From Gemmatimonas sp. (GTDB lineage: Bacteria > Gemmatimonadota > Gemmatimonadetes > Gemmatimonadales > Gemmatimonadaceae): a DNA stretch of 64,000 nucleotides. Shown here piece by piece: positions 34,117 through 42,585 of the stretch (positions within the stretch are counted from its first letter, which is position 1; each line of letters starts with the position of its first letter). The notes beneath the pieces are model-generated. The model worked only from the letters and a program-made list of their open reading frames with translations, ran no database searches and was not told where the DNA came from. The position numbers and the translations under genes were made by a program. The stretch is taken from NCBI GenBank assembly GCA_025361705.1, contig JANYJW010000021.1, forward strand, positions 1 to 64,000, in the 5' to 3' direction.

Positions 34117-35343
34117 TCACTCATACTCGCTGGTCGGTGAGGCCAGGTGCGTGACGGGCAGTGGCAGGCCCATGTCCGGAACGGCGTGCTTGAGCACCCA
34201 TCCCCGGACAAATGGGTCGTCAAAGGTGTACCCCGACCCGTGCGCTGTCCTGATGACGACGCCGTCCGTCACAAGGCGCGCAACCGTCTTGCTGATGCTG
34301 CCCGACTGCTCCAGCGCGAATCGCCCGCGCGTCGCTGCGGTGGTGAGCCCCTGCGAGGACGCCGCCACCGCGCGCATCACCTTCTGCTGCACGCCGGACA
34401 GTTGCGCCCACCAGCGTTGCGTGCTGTCGGCCTCTTCGTCGATGATCTCCACATACGCCGCATCGACCGAGGTCACGTCCACGCGCGGATCCACGCCGGC
34501 CCGGTCCACGCACTTGCGCGCCAGGCGGATGATGTCGCGCGTTCGTGCGCCCACCAGCGTGACGCAGCGCGCCCCCGCCTCCTCAGGGGCGAGTCCCGAG
34601 GAGCGCATGCGCTCGTCGATCCATCCGGCCAGATGGCGCGCATCAATGGGCCCGAACGGGCAGCGCTCGAAGAGCTGGTAGAACGCCCGCCCCTTGGCCT
34701 GCATCGCCTCGAGGAGCGCCAGATGGGACCCGGCTACGACATAGCTCACGTGCGAGTGCTTCTGGATGACGCCCCGCAGATGCCACTCGGCGGTCTCGCC
34801 GAAGCGGCTGAGCTCCTGAAACTCGTCGAGGACCACGCCGAGGACGACCTGCTGCCTCGCCGCCAGCGCGTTGAGGCTGTCGAGGACGTGGCCGAGCGAG
34901 GCCTGCTGCACATCCATGCTTTCCTGCCGCAGTGCGACGCTGAAGCTCGGGACCGTGAGCCCCGTCAGCGGGTCGGGGGCAAGCGACAACTGCGTCTGCA
35001 GCCGCGCCACGAGGTCGCGCACCAGGGTGGTCCAGCGGCGGCCGGCGGCCTGCGTCGCGCCAGCCAGAAGCCGGTTGGACAGGTCGACCAGCGAGGTGGC
35101 GGTCGAGAAATCAGCGAGGAAGGCATGCCCCCCCTTCGCATTGATCGTCGCCACGGCCCGCTCGAGCACCGACGTCTTGCCGGTGCGGCGCACGCCCGCC
35201 ACGAGCAGCTTGCCACCGGGCTCCCGCAGCGTCCGGAGGCACCGCTTGAGTTCCCGCTCACGATCGGTGAAGAACTCGCCCGACACGGTCCCGCTGATGC
35301 GGAACGGATTGTCGGCGGCACGGGGCCGGGCACGGGGAACCAT
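34117..35343 (-). CDS. AAA-type ATPase with C-terminal winged helix (archaeal ATPase/MNS group)
   Basis: Walker A AGVRRTGKTSV at residues 49-59 (Lys56), Walker B VVLGVVLDEFQEL around 157-169, and an arginine-bearing VGARTRDIIRLAR segment. The last 110 residues look like a winged helix (LSGVQQKVMRAVAASSQGLT, VARLVTDGVVIR). This is the layout of STAND/MNS ATPases, whose roles are often unknown and sometimes linked to defence or mobile DNA. ATG at 35343 has GGAGG four bases upstream; the ATG at 35355 is less well placed. It splits the normally contiguous trmD-rplS gene order and is preceded by an AT-rich inverted-repeat element. Confidence 0.8.
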   Translation of the reverse strand: MVPRARPRAADNPFRISGTVSGEFFTDRERELKRCLRTLREPGGKLLVAGVRRTGKTSVLERAVATINAKGGHAFLADFSTATSLVDLSNRLLAGATQAAGRRWTTLVRDLVARLQTQLSLAPDPLTGLTVPSFSVALRQESMDVQQASLGHVLDSLNALAARQQVVLGVVLDEFQELSRFGETAEWHLRGVIQKHSHVSYVVAGSHLALLEAMQAKGRAFYQLFERCPFGPIDARHLAGWIDERMRSSGLAPEEAGARCVTLVGARTRDIIRLARKCVDRAGVDPRVDVTSVDAAYVEIIDEEADSTQRWWAQLSGVQQKVMRAVAASSQGLTTAATRGRFALEQSGSISKTVARLVTDGVVIRTAHGSGYTFDDPFVRGWVLKHAVPDMGLPLPVTHLASPTSEYE

Positions 35344-35359
35344 GGGGCCTCCCATTCGT

Positions 35360-35431
35360 TACTGTCAAAAACGCCACTATCTAAAGAGATAGTAAATCAG
35401 GGCACTTTGAATAGTGTACAATCTGACAGTA
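35360..35431. repeat. AT-rich element with inner hairpin and outer inverted repeats
   Basis: Outer arms TACTGTCA (35360-35367) and TGACAGTA (35424-35431) are exact reverse complements. Inside, ACTATCT-AAAG-AGATAGT (35376-35393) is a 7-bp hairpin. The composition is clearly AT-rich in a GC-rich genome. It lies upstream of the ATPase and downstream of trmD. It could be an operator, a promoter region or the remnant of an insertion. Confidence 0.75.
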
Positions 35432-35457
35432 TCACCGGCAAGCCCCGCCGCCCCAGC

Positions 35458-36120
35458 TCAGCCTCCGGCCCCATCGCGGTCCCGCGTCAGCCGCTCCCCC
35501 TCGGCCTTGCGCCACTTCTCGATCTCGGCATGGTGCCCCGACAGCAGCACGTCCGGCACCACATGCCCCCGGAACTCCGGCGGCCGAGTGTAGCTGTGCG
35601 CCGAGAGGCCGCGCCCGTAGAACGAGTCGCCGCGCGCGCTGTCGAGGTCGCTCATCGCCCCGGGGAGCAGCCGCACCACCGCGTCGACGATGCAGAGCGC
35701 GGCGGGCTCGCCGCCGGACAGCACGAAATCGCCGAGGGACAGTTCTTCGGTGGCGAGGTGATCGGCCACGCGCTGGTCGACGTCCTTGTAGTGGCCGCAG
35801 AGCAGCGTGAGCTCGCTGCCGGCCGCAAAACGCTCGGCGTCGGCGTGGGCAAACACCTTGCCGCGCGGCGAGAGCAGGACGATGGGCGCCGTGGCGCCCA
35901 GCGCCTCGACGCACTCGAAGAACGGGCCGGGCTTCATCACCATGCCGGCGCCGCCCCCATACGGATAGTCGTCCACCGTGCGGTGCCTGTCGTGCGTGTA
36001 GTCGCGCAGGTCGACCACGCGGTACGTCACGCTGCCCGCCTCGGCCGCCTTGGACGGAATGCTCAGCGCGAGCGGTCCGGCGAAGAACTCGGGGAAGATG
36101 GTGACGATGTTGATCTTCAC
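35458..36120 (-). CDS. trmD: tRNA (guanine-N1)-methyltransferase
   Basis: Methylates G37 of tRNAs next to the anticodon, preventing frameshifts. Visible signatures are INIVTIFPEFF at the start, DDYPYGGGAGMVM at about 52-64, LLCGHYKDVDQRV, and the knot region LSLGDFVLSGGEPAA. GTG at 36120 is chosen because it overlaps the rimM stop (GTGA) and starts exactly at the conserved N-terminus; the longer frame to 36333 is an antisense-like Arg-rich extension. At 220 residues it lacks much of the C-terminal extension of some family members. Confidence 0.95.
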   Translation of the reverse strand: MKINIVTIFPEFFAGPLALSIPSKAAEAGSVTYRVVDLRDYTHDRHRTVDDYPYGGGAGMVMKPGPFFECVEALGATAPIVLLSPRGKVFAHADAERFAAGSELTLLCGHYKDVDQRVADHLATEELSLGDFVLSGGEPAALCIVDAVVRLLPGAMSDLDSARGDSFYGRGLSAHSYTRPPEFRGHVVPDVLLSGHHAEIEKWRKAEGERLTRDRDGAGG

Positions 36121-36662
36121 TCGAGCAGCCCCGCGGGGGCGTCGAGCGTGATCAGGCGCGCATCGCGGTCGAACGCCATGACGAACGCGTCGTTGAACGG
36201 CACGTCGCGCGGGCCGCGCGGCGTGGCAATCTCGATGACGAGCCCCTGCGGCAGATCGTACCAGCCGCTGACCTCGCCCACCGCGCCGCCCTGCGGATCG
36301 ACGACGCGCATGCCGGGAAGTTCGTGCGCCCACAGCTCACCCTCGCCGGGCGGCTCGAGTTCGTCCATCGGCACGAGCAGCGTGCGCCCGCGCCAGCGCT
36401 CGGCTTCGGTGCGGTCGGTGAAGCCCTCGAACATCACGAGCAGTCCGTCCTGGAAGTCGCGCGCGGTGCGCACGATGAGCGCGCGCACGACGCCCGACGC
36501 GGGGTCGGGCATGAGGTCGCCCTCGGGGGTCCCGACGAATACACGCGCGCCGGGCGCGAAGATCGCGTCCGGCGCGTCGGTATGCAGTGCCACCACGAGT
36601 TCGCCCTTGATGCCGTGGGCGCGGCGAATGCGCCCCACGAGCGCAGTGGCGCCGGTGGTCAT
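36117..36662 (-). CDS. rimM: 16S rRNA processing protein RimM
   Basis: Assembly factor for the 30S head. The N-terminal RimM domain has LVGRIRRAHGIKGELVV, and the C-terminal PRC-barrel has GELWAHELPGMRVVD and GLVIEIATPRGPRDVPFNDAF. The 181-residue length is typical. It follows rpsP by 4 bp and overlaps trmD, consistent with the conserved rpsP-rimM-trmD operon. Confidence 0.95.
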   Translation of the reverse strand: MTTGATALVGRIRRAHGIKGELVVALHTDAPDAIFAPGARVFVGTPEGDLMPDPASGVVRALIVRTARDFQDGLLVMFEGFTDRTEAERWRGRTLLVPMDELEPPGEGELWAHELPGMRVVDPQGGAVGEVSGWYDLPQGLVIEIATPRGPRDVPFNDAFVMAFDRDARLITLDAPAGLLE

Positions 36663-36666
36663 GCGA

Positions 36667-37002
36667 CTACTCGCTGGTCTCCGCGCCGGGCGCGGCAGTC
36701 TCCGAGAGCGGTACGGCGGACGCCTTGAGCTTGACCGCGAGACGCGTCTCGTGGCGGGCCTTGAGCACGCCGGACTTGCGGAGCAGGGAGCGCACGGTGT
36801 CGGAGGGCTGGGCGCCGACGTCGAGCCAGTAGTTGGCGCGGTCGGCGTTAAGCGTCACCGCCTTGTCGCCCGTGCGGGGCGCGTACGTGCCGATGACTTC
36901 GATGAACTTGCCGTCACGCGGCGCGCGCGAGTCGGCGACGACGATGCGGTACGTGGGGGCCTTCTTGCGGCCCGCGCGGCGGAGACGAATTGCAACAGCC
37001 AT
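36667..37002 (-). CDS. rpsP: 30S ribosomal protein S16
   Basis: [20 protein letters not shown] at the N-terminus and the following [20 protein letters not shown] are diagnostic of S16. ATG at 37002 has GGAG eight bases upstream (TTCAGGAGTGCATTCG); longer in-frame starts add non-family sequence. The C-terminus has an extra tail of about 30 residues rich in Ala, Ser and Glu. The 160-bp gap to ffh (37003-37163) holds no gene. Confidence 0.97.
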   Translation of the reverse strand: MAVAIRLRRAGRKKAPTYRIVVADSRAPRDGKFIEVIGTYAPRTGDKAVTLNADRANYWLDVGAQPSDTVRSLLRKSGVLKARHETRLAVKLKASAVPLSETAAPGAETSE

Positions 37003-37163
37003 CGAATGCACTCCTGAAAGGCGATGAGGCGCTGCCACCGGGCTCCTCGCGCGGCCGGAAATCCCGGCGCGCACCCAGGCCTCGGTCACGGTGACCGGGG
37101 TAGTGCAGCGAGCCTCGAAGGATAAGCGGACAGGGCTGCAACGACAAGGGAAGCCGAGGACCG

Positions 37164-38483
37164 CTACCTCATCCCGGGAAACTGCAGCCGGCCCCCGCCC
37201 TTCATCGATTTCATCATTTTCTGCATCCCGCGGAACTGCTCCAGCAGCTTGTTGACTTCGCTGATGGGGCGGCCGCAGCCTTTGGCGATGCGGGCGCGGC
37301 GGGAGCCATTAAGCAGGTCGGGCTTCTTGCGCTCCTCGACGGTCATCGAGAGCACGATGGCCTCGACGTGGCGCATGCGCTTGGGATCGGCGTTGGCCTG
37401 CTTGAGCATCTTGCTGTTGACGCCGGGGAGGAGCTTGAGGATGCCCTCCATGGGGCCGAGCTTCTGGATCTGCTTCATGGCGGCGAGGAAGTCGGTGAGA
37501 TCCATCCCTTCCTTGCGCACCTTCTTGTCGAGCCGCTTGGCCTCGTCGGCGTCGATGGCGCCCTGGGCCTTTTCGACGAGCGTGAGCACGTCGCCCTGCT
37601 GGAGGATGCGCCCGGCCATGCGGTCGGGGTGGAACTCCTCGAGCGCGTCGCTCTTTTCGCCGACGCCGATGTACTTGATGGGCTTCTTGGTGACGCCGTA
37701 GATGCTCAGCGCCGCGCCGCCGCGCGCATCGCCGTCCATCTTGGTGAGGATGACGCCGGTGACGCCGAGTGCGCTGTCGAAGCCCTGGGCGATCTTCACG
37801 GCATCCTGGCCGGTCATGCCATCGGCGACGAGGAGGATTTCGTCGGGGCGCACGGCCTCCTTGAGACGGCGCAGCTCATCCATCATCTGCTCGTCGATCT
37901 GCAGGCGGCCGGCGGTGTCGATGATGACCACGCGGTCGCGTTCGCGGCGCGAGACGTCGAGGCCGGCGCGCGCAATCTTGAGCACGTCCGTCGTCGAGCG
38001 ATCGGCGTAGACGGGGATGTCGAGGTCCTTGCCGAGGGTCTCGAGCTGATCGATGGCCGCGGGGCGGTAGACGTCCGCGGCGATCATGCGCACCTGGCGC
38101 CCTTCGCCCTTGAGTCGGCGCGCGAGCTTGGCGGCGGTGGTGGTCTTGCCGGAGCCCTGCAGGCCGACCATCAGCACCACCGTGGGCGGCACGGAGGAGA
38201 GCTTGAGCCCTTCCTTGCGCTCGCCGAGCATGGCGGTGAGTTCGTCGTAGACGATCTTGACGAGCTGCTGGGCGGGCGAGACGGTGCGGATCTGCGAGAC
38301 GCCGACGGCCTTCTTTTCGACGCGTTCGAGGAACTCGCGCGTCAGGGCGAAGTTGACGTCGGCTTCGAGGAGGACGCGGCGCACGTCGCGCAGTCCGTCC
38401 TTGATGTCGGCGTCGGAGAGCGTGCCACGGCCGCGGAGCTTGGCGAAGGTGGCTTCGAGTTTGTCGGAGAGTTCCTGGAACAT
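37164..38483 (-). CDS. ffh: Signal recognition particle protein Ffh
   Basis: GTPase that delivers membrane proteins to the translocon with 4.5S RNA and FtsY. N domain to about residue 95, G domain with GLQGSGKTT at 107-115, [16 protein letters not shown] and [15 protein letters not shown], then the M domain with [20 protein letters not shown] and a short Met-rich tail ([14 protein letters not shown]). The length of 439 is normal. It heads the ffh-rpsP-rimM-trmD group. A TATCTT hexamer is 6 nt before the ATG and there is no SD. Confidence 0.97.
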   Translation of the reverse strand: MFQELSDKLEATFAKLRGRGTLSDADIKDGLRDVRRVLLEADVNFALTREFLERVEKKAVGVSQIRTVSPAQQLVKIVYDELTAMLGERKEGLKLSSVPPTVVLMVGLQGSGKTTTAAKLARRLKGEGRQVRMIAADVYRPAAIDQLETLGKDLDIPVYADRSTTDVLKIARAGLDVSRRERDRVVIIDTAGRLQIDEQMMDELRRLKEAVRPDEILLVADGMTGQDAVKIAQGFDSALGVTGVILTKMDGDARGGAALSIYGVTKKPIKYIGVGEKSDALEEFHPDRMAGRILQQGDVLTLVEKAQGAIDADEAKRLDKKVRKEGMDLTDFLAAMKQIQKLGPMEGILKLLPGVNSKMLKQANADPKRMRHVEAIVLSMTVEERKKPDLLNGSRRARIAKGCGRPISEVNKLLEQFRGMQKMMKSMKGGGRLQFPGMR

Positions 38484-38489
38484 GCGCGG

Positions 38490-38495
38490 AAGATA
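38490..38495 (-). promoter_or_regulatory. TATCTT hexamer 6 nt before ffh start
   Basis: Minus-strand TATCTT, then CCGCGC, then ATG. Identical hexamer and spacing to the M48 protease and glycosyltransferase starts. Candidate -10 of a leaderless transcript; no clear -35. Confidence 0.45.
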
Positions 38496-38526
38496 AACGA
38501 TAGTCCGGTGGGGGACGATGGTGACG

Positions 38527-38556
38527 GCCGATGGCCGACGTCGGATGGCGGATGGG
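38527..38556. repeat. degenerate heptamer copy F
   Basis: GCCGATGGCCGAC followed by GTCGGATGGCGGATGGG contains about three GGATGGC-like units on the plus strand. It is located between the divergent ffh and lon starts. It shares GACGTCGGATGGCGGATGG with copy E. Confidence 0.7.
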
Positions 38557-38565
38557 CTTTCGCGG

Positions 38566-38585
38566 AATTGCGCAATTGCTACCTT
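38566..38585 (+). promoter_or_regulatory. palindrome and -10-like hexamer before lon
   Basis: AATTGCGCAATT (38566-38577) is a perfect 12-bp palindrome, a possible operator. TACCTT (38580-38585) follows and ends 6 nt before the lon GTG at 38592. The palindrome overlaps the expected spacer, so a bound protein would block the promoter. Confidence 0.4.
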
Positions 38586-38591
38586 GTAGTC

Positions 38592-41066
38592 GTGACCGCG
38601 CCCGGGCTGTCCTCACCCGCCGATCCTCTTCGCCTCGACCGACCGCTGCTCGTGCTGCGGTCGACGGCGGTCTTCCCGCGCGGCACGGTGGCCGTGCAGA
38701 TGGGCGCACCGGAGAACGTGGCGCTGCTCACGGCGCACCCGGAGAGCGACCTCGAGGTGATTGTGGCCGTCGCGCCGATGCGCGATACGTCGGGCGATTC
38801 GGCCGCGCAGGTGGGGCGCATTGGCGTGCTGGCGCGCGTCGTCACGCGCACGGCGGTGGCGGGCGACACGCTGCAGGTGACGCTCGAAGGGTCGGCTCGC
38901 GTGCGCATTGGCGCCGTCGAGCGTCGCCAGGCGGTGACGTACGCGAGCGCCACGCCGGTCACCGAGGAGCCGGGCGACGTGACTTCGCTGCGCGGGCTGC
39001 TGGTGCAGCTGGCTGACGCGGCCGACCGCCTGGTGGAGATGAGCGAGACGACGCCGCCGGAACTCTCGGCGCTGGTGCGGCTCAACGCGGGCTCGCCGGG
39101 CTACGCGGCCGACCTGGTGGCGGCGCGCGGCCCGTTCCGCGCCGCCGACAAGGACGAAGTGCTGCAGCGCCTCGACCTGAGCGACCGCGTGATGTACGTG
39201 CTGGCCCGCGTCGAAAAGGAGTTGACGCGCTCGACGGTGCTCGAGGACGTGCGGGCGCACACCGAAGCCAACATCGAGCGGCATCACCGCGAGTTCTACC
39301 TGCGCCAGCAGCTGCGCGCCATTCAGAGCGAACTGGGCGAGAGCGATCCGCAGGATGGTGAAGTGGCCGAGCTGCTGCGGCAGGTGGAGGCCGCGACGCT
39401 GCCGCCGACGGTCGCGACCGAGGCGCAGCGCGAAGTGGCGCGCCTGCGCGGCCTGTCGAGTGCGTCGAGCGAGTACCAGGTGCTGCGCAACTATCTGGAG
39501 TGGGTGCTCGCGCTGCCGTGGGGACGCACCGAGGGCGAGTCGACCATCGCCCTCGACACGGTGGAAGCCGCGCTCGACCTGCGGCACTGGGGCTTGAAGG
39601 AAGCCAAGGATCGCATCCTCGAGCACCTTGCGGTGCACAAGCTGCGCGGCGGCAATGCACCGGGGCCGATCCTCTGCTTCGTGGGCCCGCCGGGCACGGG
39701 CAAGACGTCGCTGGGCGAGGCGATCGCGGCGGCCATCGGACGCAAGTTCTATCGCATTTCGGTGGGCGGCGTGCGCGACGAAGCCGAGATTCGCGGCCAT
39801 CGCCGCACCTACGTGGGCTCGCTGCCTGGACTGTTGGTGCAGGCGCTGCGGCGCGTGGGCGTGAGCGACCCGGTGTTCCTCATCGACGAGATCGACAAGA
39901 TGGCGGCGGGTGGCCCGGGCGGTGATCCGGCGTCGGCGATGCTCGAAGTGCTCGACCCGTCGCAGAACGCGACCTTCGTGGATCACTTCCTCAACCTGCC
40001 CGTGGACTTGTCGTCGGTGCTGTTCATCGCGACGGCCAACAACCTGTTCGACATCCCGGCAGCGCTGCGCGACCGGCTCGAAGTGATCCGCATTGCGGGC
40101 TACACCATCGAGGAGAAGGTGGAGATCGCGTGGCGCTACCTGCTGCCGCGCCTGCTCGAAGAGCACGGCATCGCCGACGTGGATCTGCAGTTCACCGACG
40201 AGGCGCTGGGCTTCCTTGCCAGTCGCTACTCGCGTGAGGCGGGACTGCGCAACTTCGAGCGCAACCTCTCGGCACTCATGCGCAAGCGCGCACGGCGCAA
40301 GGCCAATGGTGAGGTGGGCGCGTGGGTGGTGGACCAGGCGCGCATCGAGGACGTGCTGGGCCCGCCGCGCTATGCGACCGAGGCCGCGGAGCAGGCGGCG
40401 GAGGTGGGCGCGGTGACGGGACTCGCATGGACCGCGTCGGGCGGCGAGCTGATGAGCATCGAAGCGCTGCTGATGTCCGGGAGCGGGCGCCTGCTGGTGA
40501 CCGGCCAACTGGGCGACGTCATGCGCGAGTCGGTGGACGCGGCCTGTTCGTATGTGCGGTCGCGGGCGCGCACGTTGCGCCTGGGCGACCCGGAGTTCAA
40601 GCACACCGACCTGCATATCCATTTCCCGGCGGCGTCGGTGCCCAAGGACGGGCCCAGCGCGGGCGTGGCGGTGACGCTGGCCATCGCGAGCGTGATGAGC
40701 CGGCGCGCGGTGCGGCGCGACATCGCCGTGACGGGTGAAGTGACGCTGCGCGGCCGAGTGCTGGAGATTGGCGGCGTCAAGGAAAAGGTGCTCGCCGCAT
40801 ACCGCAGCGGCCTCCGCGAAGTGATGCTCCCCGCCTCGAACGAAAAGGACCTGCGCGAGCTGCCCGATGAAGTGCGCGCGCAGGTGCGATTCACCTTTGT
40901 GCAGACGATGGACGAAGCCATCGAGCGCATGCTGCTCCCCGCGCCGCCGCTCGGCTTCGCCGACGACCTGCCGCTGTTCGACGGCGGGGCGCCAACGGCG
41001 GGCTCGCCGCTGGCGGATTTGCTGCCGCGCGTGGGCGAGCAGGCCGCCGCCAACCGTCCCCGCTGA
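38592..41066 (+). CDS. lon: ATP-dependent protease Lon (LonA)
   Basis: Degrades misfolded and regulatory proteins. The N-terminal substrate-binding domain spans about residues 15-200 (LLVLRSTAVFPRGTV; HHREFYLRQQLRAIQSELGE at about 228-247). The AAA+ module has GPPGTGKT at 365-372 and FLIDEIDKM. The protease domain has Ser689 in PKDGPSAGVAV and Lys732 in GGVKEKVLAA, at the 43-residue distance usual for LonA. The GTG at 38592 is used: the longer frame is antisense to ffh. An SD is lacking. The SET-domain gene follows 18 bp after the stop. Confidence 0.96.
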   Translation: MTAPGLSSPADPLRLDRPLLVLRSTAVFPRGTVAVQMGAPENVALLTAHPESDLEVIVAVAPMRDTSGDSAAQVGRIGVLARVVTRTAVAGDTLQVTLEGSARVRIGAVERRQAVTYASATPVTEEPGDVTSLRGLLVQLADAADRLVEMSETTPPELSALVRLNAGSPGYAADLVAARGPFRAADKDEVLQRLDLSDRVMYVLARVEKELTRSTVLEDVRAHTEANIERHHREFYLRQQLRAIQSELGESDPQDGEVAELLRQVEAATLPPTVATEAQREVARLRGLSSASSEYQVLRNYLEWVLALPWGRTEGESTIALDTVEAALDLRHWGLKEAKDRILEHLAVHKLRGGNAPGPILCFVGPPGTGKTSLGEAIAAAIGRKFYRISVGGVRDEAEIRGHRRTYVGSLPGLLVQALRRVGVSDPVFLIDEIDKMAAGGPGGDPASAMLEVLDPSQNATFVDHFLNLPVDLSSVLFIATANNLFDIPAALRDRLEVIRIAGYTIEEKVEIAWRYLLPRLLEEHGIADVDLQFTDEALGFLASRYSREAGLRNFERNLSALMRKRARRKANGEVGAWVVDQARIEDVLGPPRYATEAAEQAAEVGAVTGLAWTASGGELMSIEALLMSGSGRLLVTGQLGDVMRESVDAACSYVRSRARTLRLGDPEFKHTDLHIHFPAASVPKDGPSAGVAVTLAIASVMSRRAVRRDIAVTGEVTLRGRVLEIGGVKEKVLAAYRSGLREVMLPASNEKDLRELPDEVRAQVRFTFVQTMDEAIERMLLPAPPLGFADDLPLFDGGAPTAGSPLADLLPRVGEQAAANRPR

Positions 41067-41084
41067 CCACCCGCTGACCACCCG

Positions 41085-41639
41085 ATGGCCACCAGGCGAC
41101 AGAAGACGCGCATCTCCACGCTCCCGCTGGCAGCGAAGGCGCAGTACCACAAGCGCCGCTCGGCGCGGCACGGGCTCGGCGTCTTTGCGGTGCGCCCCAT
41201 TCGCGCCGGCACGCGGATCATCGAGTACACGGGCGAGCTGATTTCACACGACGAAGGGGAACGCCGCTATCCGACGCCGCCCGACGGGCACGAGGAAGCG
41301 GAGCACACGTACCTGCTGCAGCTCGACGACGACCGCGTGATTGACGCGAACATCGGAGGCAACGATGCGCGGTTCATCAATCACTCGTGCGCACCCAACG
41401 TGGAGCCGATGCCGGCCGGCGACCACATGTGGATTGTGAGCGTGCGCGACATTCGCGTGGGCGAGGAGCTGGCGTACGATTACGCGATCGAACTCGACGA
41501 ACCGCATACGCCGGCGCGGAAGCGGCGGTTTCCGTGTGCGTGCGGGGCGCGGGAGTGTCGCGGCTCGATTCTCAAGCCCAAGTACCAGCCGTACCACAGG
41601 CTGGTGAGGGCGGCGCGGAAGAGGTGGGAGATGGCGTGA
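41085..41639 (+). CDS. SET-domain protein methyltransferase
   Basis: SET core with SARHGLGVFAVRPI (about 26-39), RFINHSCAPNVEP (about 97-109) and GEELAYDYAI (about 127-136). A post-SET cysteine cluster follows (FPCACGARECRGSI). These are the S-adenosylmethionine and lysine-channel motifs of lysine methyltransferases, most familiar from eukaryotic histone modification. In bacteria such genes are scattered and targets are mostly unknown. It begins 18 bp after lon, so co-transcription is likely. The gene ends in a strong hairpin shared with the convergent lipoprotein gene. Confidence 0.88.
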   Translation: MATRRQKTRISTLPLAAKAQYHKRRSARHGLGVFAVRPIRAGTRIIEYTGELISHDEGERRYPTPPDGHEEAEHTYLLQLDDDRVIDANIGGNDARFINHSCAPNVEPMPAGDHMWIVSVRDIRVGEELAYDYAIELDEPHTPARKRRFPCACGARECRGSILKPKYQPYHRLVRAARKRWEMA

Positions 41640-41652
41640 TGGGGGGGAGTGC

Positions 41653-41689
41653 AGTGAGGCTCGGAAGCGAACCGCCTCCGAGCCTCACT
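41653..41689. terminator. 13-bp hairpin between convergent SET and DUF2135-like genes
   Basis: AGTGAGGCTCGGA (41653-41665) and TCCGAGCCTCACT (41677-41689) pair perfectly around an 11-nt loop. It lies 13 bp after the SET stop and 15 bp before the convergent stop, with TT or CT following. Probably a bidirectional terminator. Confidence 0.7.
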
Positions 41690-41704
41690 TCCACCAATGC
41701 CGCG

Positions 41705-42571
41705 TCAGTAGTTGAAGATCGCGATTGTCTTTCCCGCTCCCGCCGCGCCGCCTGTTCCCGTGCCCGTGACCGTGCCAGTGAAGATCTTGGGCGCCTGGCC
41801 GCGCACGTTGATGGTCACCGTGAAGTTGGTGGCCGCCGCGTTGCAGCTGGACCAGTTGTCGACGCGCAGGATGTACTCGCCGCGCGGCACGATGACGCCC
41901 TCGCCCCAGAAGATGTTCTCGGCGCGGGGTCCGTCGGAGCCGCAGGCGGCGTTGGAATCGAGGTCGAGCTGGCCGCCCGTGTTGGAGCGGCGCGCGCCGT
42001 AATAGATCTCCTTGCCCGACGGGTCGACGAGATGCAAGTCGATGTCGGCCGGCGAGTCCCAGGTCACGTTGGTTTGCAACTCGCCTGTGCCCACCCAAAT
42101 CACGCCAAGGTCGGACTGCTGGTACGGCCCGATGTTGCTGGCGCCGCCGGCGGCGAGCTGCAGCGTGAAGACCGTCTTGGGCATCTCCACCGAGACCACC
42201 AGCAGCACCGTAACGCTGGTCACCGGTGCGCCGAGGGTGAGTTCCCAGTGATCGGTGTTGCCGGGCACGCTGAACACCGCGCGGGTGAACGGCGTCGCGG
42301 ATGTCAGCACGGCCTGCAGGGTGCCGCCACGCAGCACCTGACTGGGCAGTACGGCGGTGATGGCTGCCCCGCTGCCGGGCGACGGGGCGACGCGCGGCAC
42401 CAGCACGGCCGTGTGCGCGCCATCGCGCGTCTGCACGAGGGCGATGTAGCGCTTCACCGACTCTTCGGGCGTCGCAGTCGCGCGCTTCCAGTCGATGCAC
42501 CCGAAGCTCGCCAACGCGAGCAGGGTGGCGGGCGCGAGCCGCGCGATCTGTCTCCAGGTGTTACCGGCCAT
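41705..42571 (-). CDS. Lipoprotein with DUF2135-like domain
   Basis: Lipobox ALASFGC near residue 25. A middle beta-rich region (PSQVLRGGTLQAVLTSATPF) precedes a C-terminal module with VTWDSPADIDLHLVDPSG, GGQLDLDSNAACGSDGP and ENIFWGEGVIVPRGEYILRV. This Trp-Asp-DxDLH pattern resembles DUF2135/YfaP-type domains, whose function is unknown. The start has GGAGG eight bases upstream. It follows the zinc-protease gene by 14 bp on the same strand, so they are probably co-expressed. Confidence 0.72.
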   Translation of the reverse strand: MAGNTWRQIARLAPATLLALASFGCIDWKRATATPEESVKRYIALVQTRDGAHTAVLVPRVAPSPGSGAAITAVLPSQVLRGGTLQAVLTSATPFTRAVFSVPGNTDHWELTLGAPVTSVTVLLVVSVEMPKTVFTLQLAAGGASNIGPYQQSDLGVIWVGTGELQTNVTWDSPADIDLHLVDPSGKEIYYGARRSNTGGQLDLDSNAACGSDGPRAENIFWGEGVIVPRGEYILRVDNWSSCNAAATNFTVTINVRGQAPKIFTGTVTGTGTGGAAGAGKTIAIFNY

Positions 42572-42585
42572 CGGTCATTCCTCCG

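Noticed and set aside
34117-35343. Integrated mobile element around the ATPase
   Set aside because: No transposase, integrase, target-site duplication or second boundary repeat could be found; only gene order and AT-rich flank suggest insertion.
37368-38591. A 1232-residue Lon with a long N-terminal extension
   Set aside because: The extra 408 residues are His/Glu/Leu-rich antisense of ffh and unlike any Lon; the GTG at 38592 gives the family length.
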